In this document: positions 1-8,075 of the stretch, one piece after another
How the letters are laid out: the number at the start of each line of letters is the position of its first letter
Numbering within the stretch: position 1 is the first letter of the stretch
Assembly: GCA_039024435.1 (NCBI GenBank)
Contig: JBCCQH010000065.1
Coordinates: forward strand, 1-42,467
DNA from: JBCCQH01 sp039024435
GTDB taxonomy: Bacteria; Bacteroidota; Bacteroidia; J057; JADKCL01
Direction of reading: 5' to 3'
DNA: 42,467 nucleotides
Notes under the pieces: generated by a model
Told to the model about the DNA's origin: nothing
The model's database searches: none
What the model saw: only the letters and a program-made list of their open reading frames with translations
Translations under genes and position numbers: made by a program

Positions 1-247
1 CCCCCGCTTTTTTTACTGACCATTTTTTGTTGCGGCAGCGCCCCTGCATTTTAGACTGCCCATTTCTCGTCGCAGCAGCACCCCGCTTTTTAGTCTGCTC
101 GGTTCTCGTTGCGGCAGCGCCACCGCTTTTTTTACTGCCAGGTTCTCGTTGCGGCAGCGCCCCTTCTTTTTATACTGTCCATTTCTGGTTGCGCAGCGCC
201 TCTGCATTTTATACTGCTTATTTCTCATTGCAGAAGCGCCCCTCTTT
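1..247. repeat. Imperfect ~40-bp tandem repeat array (6+ units)
   Basis: Six consecutive units of 39-40 bp can be laid out at 1-40, 41-80, 81-119, 120-159, 160-198 and 199-238, with the start of a seventh from 239. Each unit has a C-rich start, a T-run (CTTTTTT or CATTTTA), an ACTG-like middle, a TTCTCGTTG segment and ends GCGGCAGCG or close to it. The unit length is not a multiple of three and units vary by 1 bp, so the array is unlikely to be coding although short frames cross it. There are no unique spacers, so it is not CRISPR. The array begins at the window edge and may continue beyond it. It lies directly downstream of the lipoprotein gene at 248-658, and the seventh unit supplies that gene's stop codon. 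Confidence 0.85.
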
Positions 248-658
248 TTAGTCCGCCGTCGTGATCGTTTTGCCCTCGGACAGCAGCTTGCCCTTTTGGT
301 TCTCGTTCAGGAAAAGGCCTTTTAGCCAAGTAAACAGTTGCTCACTCGTCTCCGCCCCGCGGATGGACCGGGACAGGTATTCCACCCGGATGTGGGGCGA
401 TGCCAAGGCCACCGAAGTCTTTTCCGCGAAAAAGTACACGACGACCCCATTTTCATTGGAAGTGGGGATGGTAGCCGCCCAAGGCACCGAATCTGAACCC
501 AAGCGGCGCATTTCTGCGGGAGGGCGCAGGGAAAAATTGCCCCCTTCCGAAACAAAGGTCTGTTTGGGCCCGGGTTTATGGGCTTTGCGGGCCGAGCGGT
601 TCCCGGTACAAGCGGTGAGACCGAAGCCGAGCAAGGCGATGAGGAGACGCAAGCGCAT
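248..658 (-). CDS. Small predicted lipoprotein, function unknown
   Basis: A 136-residue protein. The N-terminus is a lipoprotein signal: a basic start (MRLR), a hydrophobic stretch and a lipobox ending LTAC, with Cys17 as the lipidation site. The rest is a short soluble domain of about 110 residues that I do not recognise. It lies 21 bp downstream of another lipoprotein gene on the same strand (680-1372), so the two are probably cotranscribed. The TAA stop at 248-250 falls inside the first T-run of the tandem repeat array that follows it. That placement suggests the array may have formed at, or spread up to, the 3' end of the gene. The envelope location is well supported; the function is unknown. 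Confidence 0.75.
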   Translation of the reverse strand: MRLRLLIALLGFGLTACTGNRSARKAHKPGPKQTFVSEGGNFSLRPPAEMRRLGSDSVPWAATIPTSNENGVVVYFFAEKTSVALASPHIRVEYLSRSIRGAETSEQLFTWLKGLFLNENQKGKLLSEGKTITTAD

Positions 659-679
659 AGTGAAAATTACATTCAGCGA

Positions 680-1372
680 TCAACCGGGCAAGCGGGAAAA
701 CAGTTTTTCGATTTCCTTTTTCAGTTCTTCCTTGCGCACGCCGGGATCCCCCGTGACCACTTCGATGGCCTTTGCGGTAAAACGGGATTCACGTTGGTAG
801 CTGGTCCCGGCAATCGTGAGCGCATGCTTGTCGTCCCAGGCGTCCTCCAGGGCGTAGAAGAATACTTTGCGGCCTTTCAGTTCGTCCTCCCAGAACTTGG
901 CCTTCGGGCCCAGATTCGCGTAGTATTTTTTGAACTTGTTCAGCGTGGGCCGGCGGCAAAGTTTGCTGTCGCAACCTTCCATTTCCACGTCGATGTAGGT
1001 CCCGGTGCCATTGTCGTAGGTTCCGGTCACCATGTACACCCCGACGGTAGAGGCTTGATTGCGGTACTTTTCCTTCCAGGAGTAACCTTCCATGTCAAAG
1101 CCCAGGAAGAGATTGTATTCGCCGGCGGTCATCGGGCCTTTGCCCGCCATGGTTTCTTCGGCTGCTTCTTCCAGGGCGGCTGAATCCAGGCTGGCAGGAT
1201 CAATGGCGGGAGTATCCGCCGCCGAGAGATCGGAACCGGTAGAGTCAGTCCCACTGGCAGTGCTGTCGGCGGTGGTGGTACCTTCGGCATTGCCGTTGTC
1301 GGTGCCTCCACAACCGGTCAGGGACAGGCCGGAGACCATCAGCAAAACAAAAAGCAGACGCGTGAATTTCAT
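680..1372 (-). CDS. Predicted lipoprotein with Thr/Ser/Asp-rich linker
   Basis: A 230-residue protein if started at the ATG at 1372 (MKFTRLLF); a second ATG at 1378 would add two residues. The start is chosen because it gives a clean lipoprotein signal ending LSLTGCGG, with the lipid-bearing Cys near residue 22. The longer upstream open frame has no such signal. After the Cys is a low-complexity Gly/Thr/Ser/Asp/Ala linker of about 50 residues, typical of surface lipoproteins. A globular domain of about 150 residues follows, with several Trp, Tyr and Lys residues and two Cys (EGCDSKLC). I do not recognise a family. It sits 21 bp upstream of the smaller lipoprotein gene, suggesting a two-gene unit. 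Confidence 0.78.
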   Translation of the reverse strand: MKFTRLLFVLLMVSGLSLTGCGGTDNGNAEGTTTADSTASGTDSTGSDLSAADTPAIDPASLDSAALEEAAEETMAGKGPMTAGEYNLFLGFDMEGYSWKEKYRNQASTVGVYMVTGTYDNGTGTYIDVEMEGCDSKLCRRPTLNKFKKYYANLGPKAKFWEDELKGRKVFFYALEDAWDDKHALTIAGTSYQRESRFTAKAIEVVTGDPGVRKEELKKEIEKLFSRLPG

Positions 1373-1460
1373 GGTCATGTGCGTGATGTATTCGATTACG
1401 CGAAAGTAAGCATTTTCGGACACCCCGGCCCGGTAAATTCTCTGATTTTGGCCGCTCAAC

Positions 1461-2825
1461 CTATTCCGAACGCTGATAGCGGGTTCGGTCTCCGTTAAAA
1501 ATCCAGTCCCGGAAGCCATTTTGGGCGAACCATTCCTCTTTTTCCATGTCAATGGCTTCATCCAGCAGCCGAAAAAGGTCGGCGCGGGACTTGGCGGCAA
1601 TCCCGGCAAGACTGGTGTCCGAAATGGGAAAATCGCGGATTTCGTAGGGGGCCAGCACCGACTTGAAGCCACAAAAGATTCGGTCGTACATCACCACCGA
1701 AAAGATGGACACGGCGGCATCGACTAGATCAAACGCCTGCGAGGTCCGCAGGTCGGGATCGGCAAATTCAATTCGCTCACCCAGCAATTCCCGGTAGATG
1801 TTTTTTGCCTTCTCAAAGCGTTCTGGCGTGTCCTTTTCGATGGGGTGCATGAAGAGGATCAGCCGCACATCGGTGCGGGCGGCCAGATAAGCCTTGAGGT
1901 GCTCGTGGAGCATAGCCTCCGATTCGTGGTAGCCCAGCCCCATGTCAGAATCGTAGCGTTCGATGCGGCGCCAGCCTCCACTGGTGTAGAGACCGAGGGT
2001 TTGGGGTGGCGTGGGCAGGTCACGCGGTGCATACCGAAACACGTGATTCAGGGTTTGCTCCGGTGCCCACAAGTCGATCTGTCCGGTAAAAATCGTCTTC
2101 CGAAAGTGTGCCAATTCTTCTTCCTGGTAGCGGGTGCAGAGCACGACGCGGTTGGCGATGATGGCCCGGTTAAAAAAGGTCAAGGGCGATTCGGAGGCGA
2201 TCTTGATCACTTCCACCCCGTCCCGCATGAGCAGCCGGGCGCAGAAGTTTGATTCCTTGACGTAGATGCAGAAATAATACAGCCGAGCGGTGCCGTGCAT
2301 CCGGGCCAGCAAGCGGATGTTGCAGGCACGCACAAATTCGTAAGACCACAAGGCGGCATTGGTGCGGTACTTGGGGAAAAGGCCAACAATCAGCGAGGTG
2401 AACACGAAGCCGGGCAGAAAGAGCAGGAAGCAGAAGCGCTGCCAGCCATTAACGGCAAAGAGCATATTTACCCAGGGAAACAACACACTGGGAGATTCAC
2501 CGGCGTAAAACTGCAAATACGGTTGGCGCAGCGGTGCGCCTTCGGGCCGGGAATCGTACACCGCCACTTCCGGTACTCCGGCCAAATCGACGACGGCGGG
2601 CCGGTTGTTCCAGATCAGTTTCAGCAGGCTGCGGGCAGTTTTGGGAATGATGACGTAGCCCAGGGAACGCAGCTCATAGCTGGTGCCGTGTACCAGGCCA
2701 TCTCCCGCAATCGCTGCCTCCCCTTCGGCGCGCCCTCGGAATATCCGGGCCCAGATCACCCACCAGAACTGCCACCAAGTGTGCAGGGTCAGCCAAAAGA
2801 TCTGGATGCCGGATACTTTTTTCAT
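1461..2825 (-). CDS. Putative surface-polysaccharide glycosyltransferase (GT-B-like), family unrecognised
   Basis: A 454-residue protein. The N-terminal 25 residues are rich in Trp and hydrophobic residues, and a second hydrophobic stretch (FCFLLFLPGFVFTSLIVGLF) lies near residue 135, so it is probably membrane-associated. The C-terminal half resembles the nucleotide-binding half of GT-B transferases of the capsule or CDP-glycerol glycerophosphotransferase type. It has a strand followed by HPIEK, then DLVDAAVSIFSVVMYD, then a GFKSVLAPYE segment. This is pattern resemblance, not a family match. The ATG is 1 bp past the stop of pseI, so the two genes are almost certainly cotranscribed. The pairing suggests a role in adding or handling a nonulosonate sugar such as pseudaminic acid, which is an inference from context. 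Confidence 0.6.
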   Translation of the reverse strand: MKKVSGIQIFWLTLHTWWQFWWVIWARIFRGRAEGEAAIAGDGLVHGTSYELRSLGYVIIPKTARSLLKLIWNNRPAVVDLAGVPEVAVYDSRPEGAPLRQPYLQFYAGESPSVLFPWVNMLFAVNGWQRFCFLLFLPGFVFTSLIVGLFPKYRTNAALWSYEFVRACNIRLLARMHGTARLYYFCIYVKESNFCARLLMRDGVEVIKIASESPLTFFNRAIIANRVVLCTRYQEEELAHFRKTIFTGQIDLWAPEQTLNHVFRYAPRDLPTPPQTLGLYTSGGWRRIERYDSDMGLGYHESEAMLHEHLKAYLAARTDVRLILFMHPIEKDTPERFEKAKNIYRELLGERIEFADPDLRTSQAFDLVDAAVSIFSVVMYDRIFCGFKSVLAPYEIRDFPISDTSLAGIAAKSRADLFRLLDEAIDMEKEEWFAQNGFRDWIFNGDRTRYQRSE

Positions 2826-2826
2826 G

Positions 2827-3879
2827 TCAGAGGATGAGGTCCCAGCTCAGTGGAGTCCCAAGGGCAATGTCACGGCTGGCTGTTTTGCCCAGCAAGCGTT
2901 CATAGTGCCGGGGGGGCAGTCCATTGGCCGGTCGGATCACCCGGATGTTTTCTGGGGTGTAAGCTTCACCGGCTGCGATGTCCCGGGCGGCGTAAATGGA
3001 GCGCTTGTGCCCCTTGGCGGTGTGCTCCTCGCTCTGGGTGCCATACTGCACCTGACCGACGGAGCGCCAGGCCCGGTCACATTCGGTGACGAGGGTTTGG
3101 AATTCGGCGGGTTCCAGGGAAAATGCCGAATCCACCCCGCCATCTGCGCGCGCCAGGGTAAAGTGCTTCTCGATCATGGCCGCGCCCAGTGCAACGGCCG
3201 CGATGGCCGTCCCGATCCCCAGCGTATGGTCAGACAGCCCGGAAAGGCAGCCAAAGGCCTGGGCCAGATGGGGAATGGTGCACAGGTTGGCGGTCTCCGG
3301 CGGGGCCGGATAGCTGGAAGTACATTTCAGGAGAATGAGGTGCTGACAGCCATTTGCGCGCAGGACCTCGACGGAGGCGGCGACGTCGGCGAGGCTGGAG
3401 ACCCCGGTGGACATGATGACCGGCTTGCCGGTCCGGGCGACCCGCTTGAGCAGCGGCCAGTCGGTATTTTCCATGGAAGCAATTTTGTACGCTGGAACGT
3501 CCAGCGTCTCCAGGAAATCGACGGCGGTCGCATCAAACGGCGAACTAAAAGCCGCCATGCCCCGCGCCCGAGCGCGCTCAAACAAGGGCGCGTGCCATTC
3601 CCAGGGGGTCATGGCTTCCGCGTACAAATCGTACAGATTCCGCCCGTGCCACAGTGAATCTGCATCGGTAATCACAAATTCACCCTCCGAAATATCGAGG
3701 GTCATCGTATCGGCGGTGTACGTTTGCAGTTTGATTGCGTGGGCCCCGGTATCGGCGGCGGCATCGACCAGGGCCAATGCGCGTTCCAGCGAACCGTTGT
3801 GATTTCCCGAGAGTTCCGCGACGATGAAGGGCGGCGCTTCCGGACCCAGCCGAGCCGGGCCGATTTGAAATGCATCCAT
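2827..3879 (-). CDS. pseI: Pseudaminic acid synthase PseI (NeuB family)
   Basis: A 350-residue enzyme of the NeuB family. These condense phosphoenolpyruvate with a 6-carbon sugar to make a 9-carbon nonulosonic acid; PseI makes pseudaminic acid in the cytosol. The N-terminal TIM-barrel region shows FIVAELSGNHNG, AIKLQTYTADTMTLD and SLWHGRNLYDLYAEA, wording characteristic of PseI rather than sialic acid synthase. The strand motifs IMSTGVSSL, LLKCTSSYPAP, GLSDHT and IEKHFTL follow. The last ~60 residues form the SAF (antifreeze-like) domain, beginning KRSIYAARDIAAGE. The ATG at 3879 gives the expected family length; the open frame runs further upstream but without conserved sequence. No other pse genes are in the window, so the remaining pathway must be elsewhere. 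The downstream transferase starts 1 bp past the stop. Confidence 0.93.
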   Translation of the reverse strand: MDAFQIGPARLGPEAPPFIVAELSGNHNGSLERALALVDAAADTGAHAIKLQTYTADTMTLDISEGEFVITDADSLWHGRNLYDLYAEAMTPWEWHAPLFERARARGMAAFSSPFDATAVDFLETLDVPAYKIASMENTDWPLLKRVARTGKPVIMSTGVSSLADVAASVEVLRANGCQHLILLKCTSSYPAPPETANLCTIPHLAQAFGCLSGLSDHTLGIGTAIAAVALGAAMIEKHFTLARADGGVDSAFSLEPAEFQTLVTECDRAWRSVGQVQYGTQSEEHTAKGHKRSIYAARDIAAGEAYTPENIRVIRPANGLPPRHYERLLGKTASRDIALGTPLSWDLIL

Positions 3880-4036
3880 GAGTGCGAAATTAGAAAAAAT
3901 CGGGGCAATCCGCACCCTGGGACGCGGACGCCTGGACAAGTTTCCTGCCTCATTTGGGAGAAACCTGGTCGAGATTTTCCTTTCGCCGGCAAAATCAGAT
4001 CGGCCCGCGGCCCGCGCCGGTATTTGTGGGTGGTCG

Positions 4037-5206
4037 TCAGCTTCCGTTGGGACCATTCTGATACCGGCGGAGGTGGCCGCGCACCCGCGTCCAGTAGTAA
4101 TCCGCCAGGTGGGTATTGAAGCCCCGGTGCAGGTCAATGATCGTGCCATCGGGTTCCACCAGGAAAGAAATCGGCACCCCCGAAGTCTTGAGGTAGGTAG
4201 CGAGTACGCTTTTGCGGTCGTAGAGCACGGGGAATTTAAATTGGTGTTTCTCGAGAAAGGCCTCGATGTCTTCCCGGTCATCGAAACGTCCCGAAGTAAC
4301 CGTGACCACGGCGGTGTGAGGCTGGTCCCCAAACTCTTCGTACAAAGCTTCAATTTCCGGATACATGTGGAAGCACACCCCGCAATTGATGCTCCAAAGG
4401 TCGACGTAGACGGTCTTGTTTTCGTAGGCGGCCGGTGTAATTCCAAGTGGCCCGACCTTTTCCATGGCGCCGAAGGGCACGCGGTAAGGGTCCGAACCCT
4501 GCTCAAAGTCGTCCTGAAACATCAACGGGCGGAACCCAACCAAAGTAAACACCAGCGCGCCCGCCAGAACTGCCGATCCGCCCAGCCGCCGCCCCCACCG
4601 ACTCGGAAGGACGCTGGCGATCAGGTAAGTGAGCACCGCAAAGATCGCCGCCAGGGGCCAGGTGGGAAAGAGGAGGGTGGTATTCGGACTCAGTCCCGTC
4701 CACACTTCGATGGCGAGGAAAGGCAGGAGGAACAGCACGTGGCGGGGTACGGTAGTCAGGTGGTGGCGGAGCGACCAGGCCGCCAGCAGCAGGATCAGCA
4801 CTCCCTCGAAGAATTTCATCCGGTGGTAGCCTTCGTGGAGGGGAGCATTGGAAGAAAAGATCATCATAAAACCGATGGGCGCGAGCCAGGCCCAGTGCAA
4901 GCGGGAAGAGTGCCGACTCAACCAGCCCAGCAGCAATGGCGCAAAGCTGGCACTCAGCACCGCTCCTGTGAGGAAGTAATCTCCCCAGTAGGGCACGATG
5001 CGGAGGAGGATGGCAAAAAATACCAAAGCATTAACCCCGGCGAAGAGCAGGGCTTTGCGTCCGGAAAATTCTCCCAGAACCCGCCCCAATGCAAAAGCGG
5101 TCAATACCCCGATGGGGTAAAGCGCTTCCGGGGCCGGGATTTCGACGACGATCAGTTGCAGCAGTACATTGAGTAGTAGTGCCGCAATGAAGGACAAGTA
5201 AAGCAT
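4037..5206 (-). CDS. Membrane protein with C-terminal TlpA-like thioredoxin domain
   Basis: A 389-residue protein. Residues 1-225 contain roughly seven hydrophobic segments and form an integral membrane domain I do not recognise. Residues ~245-385 are a thioredoxin fold of the TlpA/ResA type. The redox motif is C275-G-V-C278 after a VYVDLWSINC strand, and the cis-proline region is GVPISFLVEPDGTI. Such domains usually face the periplasm and reduce or shuffle disulfides in exported proteins. The family's tryptophan before the CxxC is displaced (WSINCGVC), so substrate preference may differ. It lies between the GT2 fusion gene and pseI on the same strand with gaps of 119 and 157 bp, so it may have its own promoter. 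Confidence 0.82.
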   Translation of the reverse strand: MLYLSFIAALLLNVLLQLIVVEIPAPEALYPIGVLTAFALGRVLGEFSGRKALLFAGVNALVFFAILLRIVPYWGDYFLTGAVLSASFAPLLLGWLSRHSSRLHWAWLAPIGFMMIFSSNAPLHEGYHRMKFFEGVLILLLAAWSLRHHLTTVPRHVLFLLPFLAIEVWTGLSPNTTLLFPTWPLAAIFAVLTYLIASVLPSRWGRRLGGSAVLAGALVFTLVGFRPLMFQDDFEQGSDPYRVPFGAMEKVGPLGITPAAYENKTVYVDLWSINCGVCFHMYPEIEALYEEFGDQPHTAVVTVTSGRFDDREDIEAFLEKHQFKFPVLYDRKSVLATYLKTSGVPISFLVEPDGTIIDLHRGFNTHLADYYWTRVRGHLRRYQNGPNGS

Positions 5207-5325
5207 AGCGATTTATTTGATTCAACAAAAAAGCGGCTTGGAATTGCGATGCCAACGTCAATGCAAAAACTGTGCCCCAATGGATCGTGGAACAAAATTT
5301 TTCCCAGAGAAAAAAATGGGGATGT

Positions 5326-7287
5326 TTACCCGATGCTCCGTATGCCCTTCAGCAAAATCTCGATGTCGAGTTCCGGGGAATAGGAAGCCGCGTAGTGCCG
5401 GTCCAGTCCCCGCGAGTGCTCTTCGGAGTCTGGTTTTGAGGAGCGGACCCGGTGGAGCATGTTCAGGACCCCTTCCTTAAGCTTGGGGAGATCGGGTCGT
5501 TGCGGCCCGATGTAGCCCACCAGGTGTTTGCGCCCGGTAAAGGCATTCCAAAGATTGGTCAAGGCCCGGCCCGGCCGGCGGTATACCCAAAAGGTCGCGG
5601 GGTAGAGCAGCAGCAGGGCGCCACTGCCCGCGACGTCGAAGGCGCGCTTGCGGAAGCGGGCTTCCCGCTGGTCCAGCACGTAAAGCGAGGATTGGTTGTG
5701 CCGGGAAGCGTGGATCACACTCGGTCCCACCAGGTAATCGGCATTCGGAGGGACGATTTTGTACCTGAGTGAGGGATGCTCCAGTTGCGACATGATGGTC
5801 AAAATGCGCTCGGTGGAGAGCTGTTTGTTCGCAAAGATGATCTCGTCCACCATGTAGATATTGACGATTTCATCCAATTGCGCCAGCGTCCCGATGCAGT
5901 CTTCGCGCATTTGGTTGCGCTCGTCGTCTACCCGTACCGTCCCGACGATTTCCGCCGGATAGTTCAGTTCGGAGCGGATCATCCGCCCGATGCGACCGGC
6001 CTCGTCATCGATGCCAACAATGAGGATGCGCTTTTTGCTTTCCTCAGTGAAAAAGAAATGCCCGGTTTTGCGGTAGTTGATCACATTGCGGTTCAGGAGG
6101 GCAATGATGGCCATCGCCACCGAAGACAAGCCCACGATCATCCGCGAGTAGTTGATGTCGGGAAAGATGTAGCTCATCGTCGCAATGCCGATGAACCCGG
6201 CAAAGGCTGCGGTTTGGATCGGTTTGACCCGGAAAGGACGCTTGTAGCCCCCGGCAACCCACAAGAAAGCAATGAACACCAGCGTATAAATCGGTGCGGC
6301 GATGTAATCAAACTCTACCGGATAGGGCATTCCGTCCTTTTGCAGCTTGTGGATGTATTCCCAGTACTCCTTGATACCGTAGGTTGCGGCAAACACCATG
6401 ATGGCTTCCAGTAGCGGGAAAGCAATCCGCTTGGCGACCCGCGAGGCCACCGCGAGAAATGCCCGCAAGTAGATCGCCAGGCGAATGAGCAGCACGTAGA
6501 AATTGGCGTTGCCCTTCGAAAAGTGCTTTTTGGCGAAGATGATCATCGCGTTGTAAAAGACCTTCACGTAGTTGAGGCTGCCCTTTTTCGTGCTTTCGCC
6601 CTTGTAGTGGATGATCTGCGTTCCCGAGAAGTAGTAATTTTTGTATCCCCCTAGAATCACTCGGTACGACAAATCGATGTCCTCCCCGTACATAAAAAAC
6701 GTTTCGTCGAGCAGCCCGATTTTGTCCAGGGTCGCCTGGCGCATGAACATAAACGCCCCAGAAAGCACCTCCACTTCGTGGTCTGCGTCCTTGCTCAGGT
6801 AACCCAGGTGGTAGCGCCCGAAGCGCTTGCTGCGGGGAAACAGGCGTGCTACGCCGAAAATCTTGTAAAATGCCACCCAGGGCGTCGGCAATCCGCGCTT
6901 GGACTCGGGAAGGAAGCGCCCCTCCCCATCAAGCATCTTGACCCCGAGGGCGCCCGCCTCCGGGTGTGCGTCCATAAATTCCAGACATTTGCGAAAAGTC
7001 CCTTCCTCGACGATGGTATCGGGATTGAGCAGCAAGACGTACTCTCCCTTGGCTTGGCGCATTGCGAGATTGTTGCCCTTGGAGAAGCCCAGATTTTCCT
7101 TGCTTTCGATCAGGTGAACCCAAGGAAAGCGTTCACGCAACATCTGCTGGCTGCCGTCCACCGAATTGTTATCTACGACCCAAACCTCACCCTCGATGCC
7201 TTCCAGGGCGGTCTTCACCGAGAGTAAGCACTGTTCAAGGAAGTGCTTGACATTGTAGTTGACGATGATGACGGAGAGGCGCTTCAA
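5326..7287 (-). CDS. GT2 glycosyltransferase fused to degenerate polyprenyl-phosphoglycosyltransferase-like module
   Basis: A 653-residue fusion. Residues 1-240 are a GT-A family 2 glycosyltransferase: SVIIVNYN, VVDNNSVDGS, LLLNPDT (Asp90) and the acceptor/base motif GEDIDLSYR (201-209). Residues ~265-400 carry several membrane segments. Residues ~418-540 resemble the nucleotide-binding CoA_binding_3 domain of WbaP/FlaA1-like proteins (RILIVGIDDEAGRIG). The tail has the opening of a phosphoglycosyl transferase (FRKRAFDVAGSG, ~545-556) and its end (LWNAFTG, LVGYIGP, DIEILLK), but the catalytic middle of that family is missing. The start is a TTG at 7287 overlapping the recR stop as TTGA; no ATG lies before the first GT2 strand. 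Likely role is inner-membrane glycan assembly using only the GT2 activity. Confidence 0.85.
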   Translation of the reverse strand: MKRLSVIIVNYNVKHFLEQCLLSVKTALEGIEGEVWVVDNNSVDGSQQMLRERFPWVHLIESKENLGFSKGNNLAMRQAKGEYVLLLNPDTIVEEGTFRKCLEFMDAHPEAGALGVKMLDGEGRFLPESKRGLPTPWVAFYKIFGVARLFPRSKRFGRYHLGYLSKDADHEVEVLSGAFMFMRQATLDKIGLLDETFFMYGEDIDLSYRVILGGYKNYYFSGTQIIHYKGESTKKGSLNYVKVFYNAMIIFAKKHFSKGNANFYVLLIRLAIYLRAFLAVASRVAKRIAFPLLEAIMVFAATYGIKEYWEYIHKLQKDGMPYPVEFDYIAAPIYTLVFIAFLWVAGGYKRPFRVKPIQTAAFAGFIGIATMSYIFPDINYSRMIVGLSSVAMAIIALLNRNVINYRKTGHFFFTEESKKRILIVGIDDEAGRIGRMIRSELNYPAEIVGTVRVDDERNQMREDCIGTLAQLDEIVNIYMVDEIIFANKQLSTERILTIMSQLEHPSLRYKIVPPNADYLVGPSVIHASRHNQSSLYVLDQREARFRKRAFDVAGSGALLLLYPATFWVYRRPGRALTNLWNAFTGRKHLVGYIGPQRPDLPKLKEGVLNMLHRVRSSKPDSEEHSRGLDRHYAASYSPELDIEILLKGIRSIG

Positions 7288-7916
7288 AGTGAATTGGTGC
7301 CGGAATTTTGGGTAAAAGCAGTGCGGTTCAGCAAGGAACGGGCCAGGGTCACCTCATCGGTGTATTCCAAGTCTGAGCCTACCGGAATGCCCCGGGCAAT
7401 GCTGGAAATGCGGATTTCCTTTTCCAGTTCATTCAGCTTGCGGGAGATGTAAAATGAGGTCATGTCGCCTTCCATGCTGGCGCTCAAGGCAAAAATAATC
7501 TCCGTGCAGGCCCCGTCCTGCACCCGCACGATCAAACTTTCGATGTTCAGTTCCGAAGGCGTGATGCCCTGCATCGGGTGAATCACCCCGTTGAGTACAT
7601 GGTAGAGGCCGGTGTACTGGCCCGTATTCTCAATGGCAATGACATCTTTGCAGTCCTCGACTACGCAGATCGTACCCCGGTCCCGCCGGTGGCTGGTGCA
7701 GATCTTGCAGATGTCATCGTCGGAGATATTGCCGCATTCTGAGCAGTACTTGGTGTCGCGCCGCATCGCGATGAGCGCATTGCCGAGGGCCTCCGCCTCT
7801 GACTCATCGCCTTTCAGGATGTGCAGGGCCAGCCGCAACGCGGTTTTTTTGCCGATTCCGGGCAAGCGGGAGAGTTCATTGACCCCCGCTTCGATGAGCT
7901 TGGAAGGGAATTCCAT
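7284..7916 (-). CDS. recR: Recombination mediator protein RecR
   Basis: A 210-residue RecR, close to the family's usual ~200. RecR acts with RecO and RecF to load RecA onto SSB-coated gapped DNA. Visible parts in order: the helix-hairpin-helix LSRLPGIGKKTALRLA, the four-cysteine zinc motif (YCSECGNISDDDICKIC), the Toprim strand ICVVEDCKDVIAIE, and the C-terminal Walker-like segment ending SDLEYTDEVTLARSL. I chose the ATG at 7916 (MEFPSKLIE); an in-frame TTG two codons upstream is less likely. The stop overlaps the start of the GT2 fusion gene by 4 bases, an unusual coupling of a DNA-repair gene to a glycosyltransferase. Confidence 0.96.
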   Translation of the reverse strand: MEFPSKLIEAGVNELSRLPGIGKKTALRLALHILKGDESEAEALGNALIAMRRDTKYCSECGNISDDDICKICTSHRRDRGTICVVEDCKDVIAIENTGQYTGLYHVLNGVIHPMQGITPSELNIESLIVRVQDGACTEIIFALSASMEGDMTSFYISRKLNELEKEIRISSIARGIPVGSDLEYTDEVTLARSLLNRTAFTQNSGTNSL

Positions 7917-8075
7917 TGGCAACGCAGTATAATTTGACTTTTAAAATTACGGAAAAGGGCGGGATGAAAAAATATCCCTTTTCTCCCCGGAGCAAAATCC
8001 CCCAACTGTCCGCCCAAGCCGTCCCCAACCCCAGGATGAACCGGCCCTCCGAACCCCACGCTTGAACCTCGCCGC

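Noticed and set aside
1..247. CRISPR array
   Set aside because: Units are contiguous and imperfect with no unique spacers.
3880..4506. N-terminal extension of the pseI frame to 4506
   Set aside because: It overlaps the TlpA-like gene and shows no conserved sequence; the ATG at 3879 gives the family length.
3878..5176. A 432-codon plus-strand open frame opposite the TlpA-like gene
   Set aside because: Low-complexity Arg/Gln/Gly-rich translation opposite a gene with a clear CGVC thioredoxin motif.
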